Shown here: positions 25,808 to 34,966 of the stretch, piece by piece
Numbering within the stretch: the stretch's first letter is position 1
Layout: each line of letters starts with the position of its first letter
Assembly: GCF_001613385.1 (NCBI RefSeq)
Contig: NZ_BDCG01000027.1
Coordinates: forward strand, 22,502-86,501
Source of the DNA: Nocardia flavorosea NBRC 108225
Lineage (GTDB): Bacteria > Actinomycetota > Actinomycetes > Mycobacteriales > Mycobacteriaceae
Direction of reading: 5' to 3'
Length of the DNA: 64,000 nt
The notes under the pieces: generated by a model
What the model saw: the letters and a program-made list of their open reading frames with translations, nothing else
What the model was told of the DNA's origin: nothing
Database searches by the model: none
Program-made: the position numbers and the translations under genes

Positions 25808-26552
25808 CGAGCCACACCACGACACCTCCCGCGTCGCCCTGGTGACCGGAGGCACCCGAGGCATCGGTGCCGCCGTCAGCAGGCGGCTCGCGGCCCGCGG
25901 GATCCGCGTCGTCGCCGTCTACCGTGGCGATGCCGCCGCCGCGCAGCGCGTGCGGGAAGAGCTGGAGGGTGTCACGACAGTGCAGGCCGATATCGGCGAT
26001 CCCGAGACGTGCGTCCGGCTCGTCGAAGACGTCCACGCCGAGTACGGCCGCATCGATCACCTGGTGAACAACGCGGGCCTGCTGCTCGAATCCCGCTCGT
26101 CGGACACGAGCATCTCCGAATGGGAGCGCGTGGTGGCGGTGAACCTCTCGGCGGCATTCCATTTGTCCCGCACCGCGATTCCGCTGATGCGCACCGCGCG
26201 GTACGGGCGGATCGTCAACGTCAGCTCGGTCACCGCCGTCATGGGCAGTCCCAGCGAGGCCGCCTACGGCGCCGCGAAATCCGGACTGCACGGGCTGACG
26301 CGGTCGCTCGCCCGGGAGACCGCCCGCCACGGCATCACGGTGAACACCGTGGTGCCGGGAGTGTTCGAAACCGATATGACCGCCTCGATGCCGGAGAAAA
26401 CGCAGCAGGCCATTCTCGGAATGATCCCCGTCGGCCGGCGGGGCAACCCGGACGAGCTGGCAGCTGCCGTCGATTTCCTGCTAGGAAACGACGCCGGGTA
26501 TTGCACCGGTTCCGTACTCACGGTCGACGGCGGCCTGGGCATGGGCGGTTGA
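25800..26552 (+). CDS. Short-chain dehydrogenase/reductase (FabG/PhaB-like)
   Basis: A 250-residue SDR with TGGTRGIG at 16-23, NNAG at 90-93, and active-site S143, Y156 and K160. It is probably a 3-oxoacyl-CoA reductase or 3-hydroxyacyl-CoA dehydrogenase. The ATG at 25800 (AAAGGA upstream) overlaps the MFS stop by eight bases. The thioesterase-like gene starts four bases after its stop. The arrangement suggests one MFS-SDR-thioesterase transcript. Confidence 0.92.
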   Translation: MADEPHHDTSRVALVTGGTRGIGAAVSRRLAARGIRVVAVYRGDAAAAQRVREELEGVTTVQADIGDPETCVRLVEDVHAEYGRIDHLVNNAGLLLESRSSDTSISEWERVVAVNLSAAFHLSRTAIPLMRTARYGRIVNVSSVTAVMGSPSEAAYGAAKSGLHGLTRSLARETARHGITVNTVVPGVFETDMTASMPEKTQQAILGMIPVGRRGNPDELAAAVDFLLGNDAGYCTGSVLTVDGGLGMGG

Positions 26553-26556
26553 TCAC

Positions 26557-27414
26557 GTGATCACACAATGGTGGACCGCCCTGCCGCCGGTCCCGGCATT
26601 GACCCGGCTCGGTATCCGCTCCGCGCCTACAGCGGACGGCCGGGTCGAGACCGCACTGGAACTCGGCCCGCACTGGACGGGAGCGGGGGTCGCGGGACTG
26701 GCCGCGCTGCTGTGTGATGCCGCCACCGGATTGGCGGTGGGCACGCTGGAGCCCGACCGCGCATTGTCGACGGCGATGCTCGGTGTGCAGGTCACCGGAC
26801 ACCCGCACCCGGCCGGGCAGATCCGGGCCGTGGCCGCCCCTACCGCGCGGCGGGGCGACTACGTACTGGCGACAGCGAGCGTGCTGGACGATTCGGACAC
26901 CGAATTCGCGCGAGCCACGAGCTGGTGGGCAGTCCGTGGGCCACGCGAAGCGCCCGCCGGCACGCCGCCCGGCCTCGACCCGGCGCCGCCCGTATCCAGC
27001 GGGCCGGGCACCTGCCCGGCCGATCCCACACGCACCGCGTTCGGCCGCGCGCTCGGCCTCGCCGGGTTCCGCCGGGACCTCGACGGTACGTCGTTCGAGC
27101 TCGCCGACCCCACCCCGTTCCACAACCGGTCGGCAACCCTGCACGGTGGACTCGGCGCACTGCTCGCGGAACTTGCCGCCGTAGCGGCCGTCGATGACGG
27201 TGTGCGCACGCCGGAGGTGTTGTCGCTGAACTGCCACTATCTGCGCGCCGCCGGCCCTGGTCCCGAACCGGTGCAGATCCGCGGCCGCCGCATACGCAGT
27301 GGACGGACATCCGGGGTGGCCCGCGGGGAGGTCGCCGCGCCCGACGGCAGACCGGCCGTGCTCGCCGATGTCACGGTGGCATTTCTCGCACCCACCGACG
27401 GCCCGGAGCGATAA
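26557..27414 (+). CDS. Tandem-hotdog thioesterase-like protein
   Basis: A 285-residue protein with two hotdog-like halves. The first contains LGPHWTGAGVAGLAALLCDAAT and the second NRSATLHGGLGALLAELAAVAAV, the PaaI-like helix-glycine motif. It probably hydrolyses or binds acyl-CoA. The GTG start at 26557 directly follows the SDR. It shares architecture with the protein at 9950-10777 but little direct sequence. It ends 11 bases from the convergent MFS gene. Confidence 0.75.
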   Translation: MITQWWTALPPVPALTRLGIRSAPTADGRVETALELGPHWTGAGVAGLAALLCDAATGLAVGTLEPDRALSTAMLGVQVTGHPHPAGQIRAVAAPTARRGDYVLATASVLDDSDTEFARATSWWAVRGPREAPAGTPPGLDPAPPVSSGPGTCPADPTRTAFGRALGLAGFRRDLDGTSFELADPTPFHNRSATLHGGLGALLAELAAVAAVDDGVRTPEVLSLNCHYLRAAGPGPEPVQIRGRRIRSGRTSGVARGEVAAPDGRPAVLADVTVAFLAPTDGPER

Positions 27415-27425
27415 CCCTCGGACGG

Positions 27426-28622
27426 CTACGCGGCCCGCCGCCGCAGCATCGTGCGCCCGGCGAGCGCCGTCGCGGCCGCAGCGATCAGACAGCAGGCGGT
27501 GAACAGCCAGCCCGCGGAGTATCCGATCCGTGTCGCGAGCAGACCGAAGATTGCCGGGCCGGCGATCGACCCGAGATAGGAGCCGGTGTTGACGAATCCG
27601 GTGGCCGCTCCCGGCGCCTGCCGGTTCTCCCGCACCACGACGAGCAGCAGCAGACCGGGCCACCCGAGCCCGACGGCGAAAGCGACCGGCGCTGCGGCAA
27701 TGTAGACGGGCCCGGACGCCAGGCCGAGCAGCAGAAAGGCCGCGGCACCTGCCAGCTGCACCCCGGCCAGCACAGTGAGCAGGTCTCCCCTGATCCGGTC
27801 GGCCCAGTAGCCCAGGGCGAGCCGAGCGGCGATACCGGCGGCACTCGATACCGCGAAAACCATTCCGGCCGTTCCCTCGTCGAATCCGGTCCGCACCGTC
27901 GAGACGACCAGGAAGGTTGTCAGATTGACGATGGCGGCACTTCCGAATCCGAAGGACACCGCCAGCACCGCCAGCGCGGCGACCGAACCGCGGTTCCGGC
28001 TCTCGTCGGCCGAGCCCGCGGGAGCCGGATTTCTCGGCCCGTCCCGCCATGGCACAAAGGCCGCCACCAGCACTGCGGCCATCCCGGCGGCGATCCAGAC
28101 CACCCGCCAGCCCGCGCCCGCGGCAGCCACCGGCACCGTGAGACCGGCGATGAGGGCGCCGGTCGGCACCGCGGCCTGTTTGGCTCCGAATGCCAGCCCC
28201 TGCCGCCGGCCGGGGACGGCCCGTGTCACCCACAGGTCCACGGCGGGCTGCACTGTCGCCAGTGCGACGCCGTTGAGGCAGAACAGCGCGGCGAACACGA
28301 TCGGGTCCCGCACGAACACCCCGATAGCGATCGAGGTAACGGCGACCGTCAGTACCGCGACGCGGATACCGCCGGTGGCGCCGAACCTCTCGACGCAACG
28401 GCCCGCGACCGCCGAGACCGCCGCCGCGACGACGAACCGCAGGGCCGTCAGCACTCCGAGGACGGCGGGCGTGAAGCCGAGCTCCGGGCCCATCGAGACC
28501 GCCAGTGTCCCGGTCAGGTAGCTCGGCACGACCACGACCACGACCACCAGCGATGCCACACCGACTGCGAGACGACCGACCGTGCGGACTCGGGAAGCGG
28601 GCACCGCCACAGCACAGCTCAT
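27426..28622 (-). CDS. MFS transporter
   Basis: A 398-residue membrane protein with about 12 hydrophobic spans; the N-terminal run VGVASLVVVVVVVPSYLTG is the first. The DLWVTRAVPGRRQGLAFGAKQAA segment resembles MFS proteins of the CynX/YcaD-like groups. The substrate and direction are unknown. It is divergent from the ligase gene at 28724 across a 101-base AT-rich promoter region. Confidence 0.88.
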   Translation of the reverse strand: MSCAVAVPASRVRTVGRLAVGVASLVVVVVVVPSYLTGTLAVSMGPELGFTPAVLGVLTALRFVVAAAVSAVAGRCVERFGATGGIRVAVLTVAVTSIAIGVFVRDPIVFAALFCLNGVALATVQPAVDLWVTRAVPGRRQGLAFGAKQAAVPTGALIAGLTVPVAAAGAGWRVVWIAAGMAAVLVAAFVPWRDGPRNPAPAGSADESRNRGSVAALAVLAVSFGFGSAAIVNLTTFLVVSTVRTGFDEGTAGMVFAVSSAAGIAARLALGYWADRIRGDLLTVLAGVQLAGAAAFLLLGLASGPVYIAAAPVAFAVGLGWPGLLLLVVVRENRQAPGAATGFVNTGSYLGSIAGPAIFGLLATRIGYSAGWLFTACCLIAAAATALAGRTMLRRRAA

Positions 28623-28706
28623 AAAGTGATACTAGTTACCGAAATAAGGCAAATTCGACTCGACTCCACCCGATCCGACCGCGACACTAGGCGTATCTCT
28701 CGAAAT

Positions 28707-28718
28707 ATAGTTAACTAT
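28707..28718. promoter_or_regulatory. Perfect 12-base palindrome ATAGTTAACTAT
   Basis: The palindrome lies five bases before the GTG start of the ligase at 28724 and 85 bases upstream of the divergent MFS start. It overlaps the region expected for a -10 box, so a repressor bound here would block the ligase promoter. There is no Shine-Dalgarno sequence before this GTG, so the mRNA may be leaderless or nearly so. Confidence 0.45.
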
Positions 28719-28723
28719 TAACC

Positions 28724-30304
28724 GTGAATAGTGTCTCGTCTCACAGTCGCGACGGCCGGGCGGGAACAGGCCCGGCGCTCGTCGAAACCTCCGTCGGAGC
28801 CCGGTTCGCCGAAACCGCCCGCCGCCGCGGAAACGCCACCGCCCTGCTCTGGGAACAGGACGGCAAGGTGCACCGCCTGGACTTCGCCACCATGCTCGAC
28901 CGAGTCGAATCGACCGCTGCCCGGCTCCAGCAGCTGGCCGACCCGGGAGACAGAGTGGCGTTGTGGGCCGCCAACTCTGTCGACTGGATATTGGCCGAAT
29001 ACGGCGCCGCGGCGGCAGGCATGGCGCTGGTGCCGATGAACCCGGCGCTGACCCGGGCCGAAGCCGCCCATATCGTCACCGACGCCGGCGCACGGGTCGT
29101 CCTGGCCGGGCCCCCGTGGCGCGGCCACAATCTGCTCGAGTCCGCCGAGGCACTGACGATCACCCCACCTCCGGCCGTACTACCGATAGAGGCGGTCACC
29201 CGCGGGGACCGGATCACACCGTCGGCACTACCCGATGTGCCGCCGGAGGCCGTACTGCGGATCCAGTACACCTCGGGGACGACCGGCGCACCGAAGGGCG
29301 CGGTGCTCACCCACCTCATCGGCGCCAACGTCGGACCGCTGTCACATCTGGCCATGGGCCTCGACGAGGACGAGATCGTCTGCTCCCCCCTGCCCTTCCA
29401 TCACGTGGGCGGGTCGGTGTGCACCAGTTCCGCCGCACTGCTGCGCGGTTCGGCGTTCGTGGTGCTGCCGAGTTTCGATCCTGCGGGCACCCTGGCCCTG
29501 CTCCGGCGCGCGGAGGTCACCTACTTCGGCGGCGTACCCACGATGTTCATCTCGATGCTCGAGGCCTGCGGTGATTCACCCGATCTGCCCCGGCTGAAGT
29601 GGATGATGCTCGGCGGCTCCGACTCGGCTCCCGAGTTGATCAGCCGGGTCGAGCGGGCATTCGGCGTCGAGATACTCAACGGCTACGGGCAGTCCGAGGC
29701 CCCCTCGTCACTGCAGACGAATGCGGGAGATCCCGCGTGGGTCAAGGCCGCGACGATCGGCAGAGTCAACCCGCACCGCGAGATCCGGATCGCCGATATC
29801 GGTACGGGGCAGTCGCTCGGACCGGGCGAAACGGGCGAACTGTGCCTGCGCGGCAGGCTCACCATGAGCAGGTACTGGCACGAGGACGAGACCCAACGTT
29901 CGGCCGCGGTGGACGAAGAGGGCTGGTTGCACACCGGCGACCTCGCCGAGATGGACGCCGACGGCATCGTCCGGCTCCGCGGCCGGCTGCGCGAGCTGAT
30001 CATCCGCGGTGGGGAGAACATCTATCCCGCCGAGGTGGAGGCGGCCCTCATCCAGCACCCGGCGGTTGCCGAAGCTGCCGTCGTCGCCGCGCCGGATGAG
30101 AAATGGGGCCAGGTGCCGGTCGCGTTCATCCGCCCCGTCGCCACGGCACCGGATCCCGCGGCCCTCGAAGAATTCGCCCGGGAACGCCTCGCCGGGTTCA
30201 AGGTCCCGCGGGCCTGGCACATCGTCGACACATTTCCGCTGACCCCGTCGGGCAAGGTGCGCAAGGTACTGCTGGCACAGCAACTGCTCGACAAGGACCG
30301 GTAG
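28724..30304 (+). CDS. Acyl-CoA synthetase (AMP-forming)
   Basis: A 526-residue ligase with QYTSGTTGAPKGAVLTH, NGYGQSEAP, WLHTGDLAEMDADG, RGGENIYPAEVE and the catalytic lysine in TPSGKVRK. All core motifs are intact, so it should be active. The GTG start at 28724 has no visible ribosome-binding site; the palindrome directly upstream suggests tight control. A second, degenerate ligase follows 145 bases downstream in the same direction. Confidence 0.9.
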   Translation: MNSVSSHSRDGRAGTGPALVETSVGARFAETARRRGNATALLWEQDGKVHRLDFATMLDRVESTAARLQQLADPGDRVALWAANSVDWILAEYGAAAAGMALVPMNPALTRAEAAHIVTDAGARVVLAGPPWRGHNLLESAEALTITPPPAVLPIEAVTRGDRITPSALPDVPPEAVLRIQYTSGTTGAPKGAVLTHLIGANVGPLSHLAMGLDEDEIVCSPLPFHHVGGSVCTSSAALLRGSAFVVLPSFDPAGTLALLRRAEVTYFGGVPTMFISMLEACGDSPDLPRLKWMMLGGSDSAPELISRVERAFGVEILNGYGQSEAPSSLQTNAGDPAWVKAATIGRVNPHREIRIADIGTGQSLGPGETGELCLRGRLTMSRYWHEDETQRSAAVDEEGWLHTGDLAEMDADGIVRLRGRLRELIIRGGENIYPAEVEAALIQHPAVAEAAVVAAPDEKWGQVPVAFIRPVATAPDPAALEEFARERLAGFKVPRAWHIVDTFPLTPSGKVRKVLLAQQLLDKDR

Positions 30305-30448
30305 CTACCGGAGGCACGAGGACACCACCGCGGGCGAACCCGAACGGCGCACCTATCCGCCACCTGGTTTACTGGCCTAAGATGTCGCATAATTATAGAA
30401 CTGATTGATCCCAAGCATTGCAGCGAGCACGTGAATCCAGGAGGTCCC

Positions 30449-31987
30449 ATGCAGCGCGTCACCATCGGTGATGTCATCCGCGAACACCGTCGCAGCTACC
30501 CGGACAAGACGGCGGTCGTCGACGGCGACCTCCGACTCACCTGGCCGGAATTCGACGACCGCGTCAACCGTCTGGCACACGCCCTCGCCGCGCAGGGCGT
30601 GGCGAACGGTCACCGCGTCCTCTGGCTGGGCCAGACCTCGGCACGGGTGTTCGAACTGCTGGGCGCCTGCGCGAAGCTCGGCGCCATGGTGTGCCCGGTG
30701 AACTGGCGGATGTCGGCCCACGAGATGGCTTTCGTCATCGACGATTTCACACCAACCGTGGTGATCTGGCAGGACGAGGAGATCGGCGAGGTCGTCCGAG
30801 CGGCCCGGGAGATCTCCGATGGCGGCGCGGTCTGGTGGCAACACGACCTGCCCGGCGCGGACAACGTCGATACGGTTCTCGCGGCACAGCCGGCAACGGA
30901 TATCTGGGGCCCCGTCGACGCCGACCTGCCGTTGCTGGTCATCTACACCGCCGCGATCGACGGGCACCCCAACGGCTCGATGATCACCCAGCACAATCTC
31001 GTCTGTATGGGCATCGAGTCGTCGTATCTCAACTCCACCACGAGCAACTCGGTATTCCTCAACTCCGGACCGCTGTTCCACATCGGCAACTTCCAGTGGG
31101 AGGCGATGGCGGCATTCGTCCAGGGCGCGACGAATGTGTTCGTCCGCCGCGCCGACGCGGACGAACTGCTCGATATCGTGACGAAGGAGAAGGTCACCGC
31201 CGCCTTCCTGATGCCACCGACGATCATCCAGATGAAGGAGAAGTACGATCCGGCCCGGCACGATCTGACGAGCCTGAAGGCCGGCGTCTACGGCCAACTC
31301 TGGGGCGAGGGGCTCGTCGGTTCCGAGCAAGCACTCTGGGGGCTGTTCCCCGGCGGCTTCGGGCAGACCGAGGTCACCGGGCTGGCGATCTTCAACGGCC
31401 ACGGCGGACACGGTACGGGCAACTCCGGCCGGCCCGGTCCGTTCTCGCGGGTCCGGATCCTCGACGACGACTGGAACGAACTCGGCGTCGGCGAGGTCGG
31501 TGAGATCGCCATCGGCGGCGAGATCGTGCACGCCGGGTACTGGAACCGGCCCGAGACCAACGCCCGGCGTATGCGCGACGGCTGGTGGCGCACAACGGAT
31601 TTGGGCCGCCGCGAAGCCGACGGCACCATCGAGTTCGTCGGCACCAGCACCCGGATGATCAAATCCGCCGCCGAGAACATCTTCCCCAAAGAGGTCGAGG
31701 TGTGCCTCGAGGCCCACCCCGCCGTGCGTGAGGCCGCCCTGATCGGCACACCGGATGAACGCTTCGTCCAGTCCGTGCTGGCCGTCGTCGTCCTGGAACC
31801 GGGCGCCACGGTCACCGAGGACGAGCTGATCACCCACTGCAAACAACGCATTGCTTCGTACAAGAAGCCCAAATCCGTTGTTTTCGTCGACGAGATTCCC
31901 CGCAACGGCGAGGACAAGGACTATTCGGCGCTGGATGAGCGCTTCGGTGGCGGCGGATATCCCGGCGGGGACGTCATTCGTGTGTAA
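30449..31987 (+). CDS. Acyl-CoA synthetase-like protein with degenerate phosphate-binding loop
   Basis: A 512-residue ANL-family protein. The loop that normally reads YTSGTTGxPKG is YTAAIDGHPNG, so the Ser/Thr cluster and the lysine are lost. The later parts (GGFGQTEVTG, WWRTTDLGRREADG, KSAAENIFPKEVE) and a C-terminal lysine in EDKDYS are recognisable. It may be a specialised ligase subgroup or a non-adenylating binder. The ATG at 30449 follows AGGAGGTCCC; the GTG at 30431 is the alternative. It probably leads the FadE-FadE-DUF35-Ltp-MaoC module downstream. Confidence 0.88.
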   Translation: MQRVTIGDVIREHRRSYPDKTAVVDGDLRLTWPEFDDRVNRLAHALAAQGVANGHRVLWLGQTSARVFELLGACAKLGAMVCPVNWRMSAHEMAFVIDDFTPTVVIWQDEEIGEVVRAAREISDGGAVWWQHDLPGADNVDTVLAAQPATDIWGPVDADLPLLVIYTAAIDGHPNGSMITQHNLVCMGIESSYLNSTTSNSVFLNSGPLFHIGNFQWEAMAAFVQGATNVFVRRADADELLDIVTKEKVTAAFLMPPTIIQMKEKYDPARHDLTSLKAGVYGQLWGEGLVGSEQALWGLFPGGFGQTEVTGLAIFNGHGGHGTGNSGRPGPFSRVRILDDDWNELGVGEVGEIAIGGEIVHAGYWNRPETNARRMRDGWWRTTDLGRREADGTIEFVGTSTRMIKSAAENIFPKEVEVCLEAHPAVREAALIGTPDERFVQSVLAVVVLEPGATVTEDELITHCKQRIASYKKPKSVVFVDEIPRNGEDKDYSALDERFGGGGYPGGDVIRV

Positions 31988-32007
31988 CGCTCACCGCACC
32001 CATCCCC

Positions 32008-32051
32008 CACGCTGCGCTACCGGTCTGCGAAGCAGCCGGTCGCGCAGCGTG
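32008..32051 (+). terminator. Imperfect long hairpin after the degenerate ligase
   Basis: An approximately 20-base stem (32008-32028 with 32032-32051) with one mismatch and one bulge and a 3-base loop lies 20 bases after the stop at 31987 and 86 bases before the next gene. It may be a terminator or attenuator separating the ligase from the FadE pair. Confidence 0.55.
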
Positions 32052-32136
32052 CGTCAGGCCGTCATCCGGTGATATCCCGGACGGACGAGCATTCGCATTT
32101 CATCTCGAACCGATCCCACAGAGACGGAGGATCGCC

Positions 32137-33354
32137 GTGGCGACCGACCTTGCCGACTTCACCCGCGAGGCGCACGAATTCCTCGACGCCCATGCGCGGC
32201 GGCGCAGCACCGAGGAGTTCCACTGGGGGCAGGGCAGTGACCGCGTCGGCTATTTCAGCACGCTCCCGGCCGAGGAGGAGGCGGCCGCGGTCGACGCGGC
32301 CCGCGCCTGGCAACGTACCCGTTTCGAGAACGGCTTCGGCTGGATCACCGGGCCGGCCGAGTTCGGCGGCCGAGACCTCGGTCAGGTTCACGCTCTCGCC
32401 TACGATGCCGTCGAGGCCGAGTACGACGTTCCCGACACCGGCGTACTGGATGTGATCGGGCTGGGCATGATCGGGCCCACCATCCTCACGCATGGCACAC
32501 CGCAACAGCGCGAGCGGTACCTGCGGCAGATGTACTCCGGTGAGGTCATCGCGTGCCAGCTGTTCAGTGAACCGGCCGCCGGTTCCGACCTGGCGGGCGT
32601 CACGACACGGGCGGTGCGCGACGGCGACCACTGGGTGATCAACGGACAGAAGGTCTGGACCTCCGTGGCCCAGCATGCCCAGTTCGGCGAGCTGTTGTGC
32701 CGGACGGATCCCGACGCGCCCAAACATCGCGGTATCACCGCTTTCCTGCTGGACCTGGACACACCGGGGGTGGAGGTACGCCCGCTGCGTCAGATGACCG
32801 GCGGCGCCGAGTTCAACGAGGTCTTCCTGACCGATGTCCGGATTCCCGATACGCAACGGCTCGGTGCTGTCGACGAAGGCTGGAAGGTGGCGCTGACCAC
32901 CCTGATGAACGAGCGGGCGACCGTCGGCGGGGAGACCGGCGGCCCGGCGGCCGCGGCGCTGACCGCCGACCGCCTCACCGCACTGCTGCGAGCCGTTTCC
33001 CGGGAGGACGACGCCGCGCTGCGCCGTGACCTCGCATCCCTGCTCGCGAGCGTGCATGCGGCCAAATCGCTCAACGAACGCGCCGCCCGCAGGCTGCGGG
33101 CGGGTAGTGCGCCGGGCCCGGAAGGCTCGATCTCGAAACTGGCGCTGACCCAGAACCTGATCCGCGCCTCCCGGTTCGCCGCCGATGCCCTCGGGCCGCG
33201 GATCCTCGCCGATACCGGCGCCTGGGGCACCTTCGCCTGGGCGGACCTGCTACTCAGCGCGCCGGCCCTGCGGATCCTCGGCGGTACCGAGGAGATCATG
33301 AAGAACATCCTGGCCGAGCGCGTACTCGGCATGCCGAAGGAGGGCGCCCGATGA
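32137..33354 (+). CDS. Acyl-CoA dehydrogenase, first of a coupled pair
   Basis: A 405-residue acyl-CoA dehydrogenase. CQLFSEPAAGSDLAGV, NGQKVWTSVAQHAQFG and the C-terminal ILGGTEEIMKNILAERVLGMPKE are typical of actinobacterial side-chain FadE proteins. Its stop overlaps the ATG of a second FadE by four bases. In cholesterol side-chain breakdown, such adjacent FadE pairs form alpha2-beta2 heterotetramers in which the two chains share active sites; I infer the same here. The GTG start at 32137 has AGACGGAGGA upstream. Confidence 0.92.
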   Translation: MATDLADFTREAHEFLDAHARRRSTEEFHWGQGSDRVGYFSTLPAEEEAAAVDAARAWQRTRFENGFGWITGPAEFGGRDLGQVHALAYDAVEAEYDVPDTGVLDVIGLGMIGPTILTHGTPQQRERYLRQMYSGEVIACQLFSEPAAGSDLAGVTTRAVRDGDHWVINGQKVWTSVAQHAQFGELLCRTDPDAPKHRGITAFLLDLDTPGVEVRPLRQMTGGAEFNEVFLTDVRIPDTQRLGAVDEGWKVALTTLMNERATVGGETGGPAAAALTADRLTALLRAVSREDDAALRRDLASLLASVHAAKSLNERAARRLRAGSAPGPEGSISKLALTQNLIRASRFAADALGPRILADTGAWGTFAWADLLLSAPALRILGGTEEIMKNILAERVLGMPKEGAR

Positions 33355-34508
33355 CCGTCGATCGAGCGAGCGAACCGGTCGGAACCAATACGGCGGGAGC
33401 CGAGGAGCTGGCGGACCTGCGTGTCATGGTGCGTGAGTTCCTGACCGAGCACTCCGACGAGGAAGCGGTCCGCAAGATCGCCGACGACCCGGACCGGCTC
33501 GGCTACGACCCGCAGGTGTGGTCGCAGATGGCCGAGCAGCTCGGACTCATGCAACTCGCCCTCCCCGAGAAGTTCGGCGGCGACGGTTTCGGTTTCCCGG
33601 AGCTGCGCGTGGTCCTGGAGGAAATGGGCGCGGCGCTGCTGTGCTCGCCGTTCGTCTCCTCGGTGGTATCGGCCGCACAGTCGCTGCTGGCCTCGGGTGA
33701 CGAATCGGCCTGCGCCCGTTACCTGCCCGGGATCGGAGCCGGCACCACCATCGCGACCCTCGCCGTTGCCGAGGAGGCGGGCAACTGGGATGCCGAGGCC
33801 TGCGAGACCGCCGCGGTCTCCGACGGGGAAGGAGGCTGGCGGATCAGCGGAACCAAGTCGTTCGTACCGCATGCCGGGACGGCCGATCTTCTCCTGGTGG
33901 CCGCGCGAACGCCCGCAGGACCGAGTCTGTTCGCCGTCGAGCGCGGCGCCGACGGCCTGGCGGTCCGCACCCTGGAGACTCTCGACGGCACCCGGCCACT
34001 CGGCGAGGTGGACCTCGCAGACACTCCCGCGGTACTCGTCGGCGCGGCCGGCGGTGCCGCCGAGGGCCTGCGGCGCGCGGTAGATCTCACCGCGCTCGCG
34101 CTCGCCGCGGAACAGGCGGGGGGTATGCGACGCTGTCTGGATATCTCCGTGGCGTACGCGAAGGAACGCGTCCAGTTCGGCCGGCCCATCGGATCGTTCC
34201 AGGCGATCAAGCACAAACTCGCCGATATGCTGGTGCGGGCGGAACTGGCCGACGCGGCCACCGAGGCGGCGTGCACGGCAGTCGCCGAGAACCGGCCCGA
34301 TTCCATGTCTGCGGCGGTCGCTGCTTATATCACCGCCTCCGAGGCATTCGAGCACATCGCCGCGGAGACCATTCAGGTGCACGGCGGTATTGGCTTCACC
34401 TGGGAGCACCCCGCGCATCTGTACTTCCGCCGCGCCCGTGCGGCACAGAACCTTCTCGGTGGCCCTACCGCGGCGCACCATCGACTACTCGAACGGATGG
34501 GTGTCTGA
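33351..34508 (+). CDS. Acyl-CoA dehydrogenase, second of a coupled pair (FadE29-like)
   Basis: A 385-residue acyl-CoA dehydrogenase. LDISVAYAKERVQFGRPIGSFQAIKHKLADM and VHGGIGFTWEHPAHLYFRRA resemble FadE29-type subunits. Its FAD loop (AEEAGNW) differs from the EPxAGSD of its partner, fitting an asymmetric heteromer in which one subunit is catalytic (inference). The ATG overlaps the first FadE stop. The DUF35 gene starts three bases after its own stop. Confidence 0.92.
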   Translation: MTVDRASEPVGTNTAGAEELADLRVMVREFLTEHSDEEAVRKIADDPDRLGYDPQVWSQMAEQLGLMQLALPEKFGGDGFGFPELRVVLEEMGAALLCSPFVSSVVSAAQSLLASGDESACARYLPGIGAGTTIATLAVAEEAGNWDAEACETAAVSDGEGGWRISGTKSFVPHAGTADLLLVAARTPAGPSLFAVERGADGLAVRTLETLDGTRPLGEVDLADTPAVLVGAAGGAAEGLRRAVDLTALALAAEQAGGMRRCLDISVAYAKERVQFGRPIGSFQAIKHKLADMLVRAELADAATEAACTAVAENRPDSMSAAVAAYITASEAFEHIAAETIQVHGGIGFTWEHPAHLYFRRARAAQNLLGGPTAAHHRLLERMGV

Positions 34509-34510
34509 AC

Positions 34511-34966
34511 GTGGAAACCTCTACTTCGCAACAACACCGGACAGAACTCGACGCAGTGTTCGAGGCGTATCCGGGTATCCGGCTCGACCAGGTGAACGTC
34601 CCCTATTACGCGGCCCTGCTCGAGCGCCGGCTGGTCGCCGGGCACTGCGACGAATGCGGAGCCTGGCATACACCACTGCGGTCGCGCTGCCCCGCGTGCT
34701 GGTCCACCGCCTGCGCACCGCGGGAAGTGAGCGGGCGCGGGCATGTTCACGTGCTCACGCTGCTCCATCAGGGCCCACCAGGAGTTCCCTACTCACCACC
34801 GTGGCCGCTGGCCGCGGTGGAACTCGCCGAACAACCCGGACTGCGGATCGCGACCACCCTGGCCGAGACCCCGCCGCAACAGCAGCGGGTCGGTCAGCCG
34901 GTGGAGCTGACCTGGATCGAACGCGACGGCGCGCCGTGGCCGGCTTTCCGGGCGGTGGCAGGATGA
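34511..34966 (+). CDS. DUF35 protein with zinc ribbon (Ltp partner)
   Basis: A 151-residue stand-alone DUF35 protein. The zinc-ribbon cysteines are C46, C49, C60 and C63 (CDEC...CPAC), followed by an OB-fold (PLAAVELAEQPGLRIATTLAE). In steroid side-chain degradation a DUF35 domain (ChsH2 C-terminus) binds the Ltp2 aldolase and delivers substrate. Here it is not fused to a MaoC domain. The GTG at 34511 fits the spacing to the FadE stop; its TGA overlaps the Ltp ATG by four bases. Confidence 0.85.
   Translation: METSTSQQHRTELDAVFEAYPGIRLDQVNVPYYAALLERRLVAGHCDECGAWHTPLRSRCPACWSTACAPREVSGRGHVHVLTLLHQGPPGVPYSPPWPLAAVELAEQPGLRIATTLAETPPQQQRVGQPVELTWIERDGAPWPAFRAVAG

Noticed and set aside
26518..28398. 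626-codon minus-strand open frame across the thioesterase and MFS genes
   Set aside because: It is repetitive in Arg, Gly and Ala and lies antisense or out of frame to well-recognised genes; a GC-rich artefact.
28640..28720. KstR-type operator (TnnAACnnGTTnnA)
   Set aside because: I looked for this steroid-regulon box in the AT-rich promoters; AACnnGTT spacing was not found here or at the other AT-rich sites.
30377..31846. 489-codon minus-strand open frame opposite the degenerate ligase
   Set aside because: Third-position GC and protein motifs support the plus-strand ligase; the antisense product has no family pattern.
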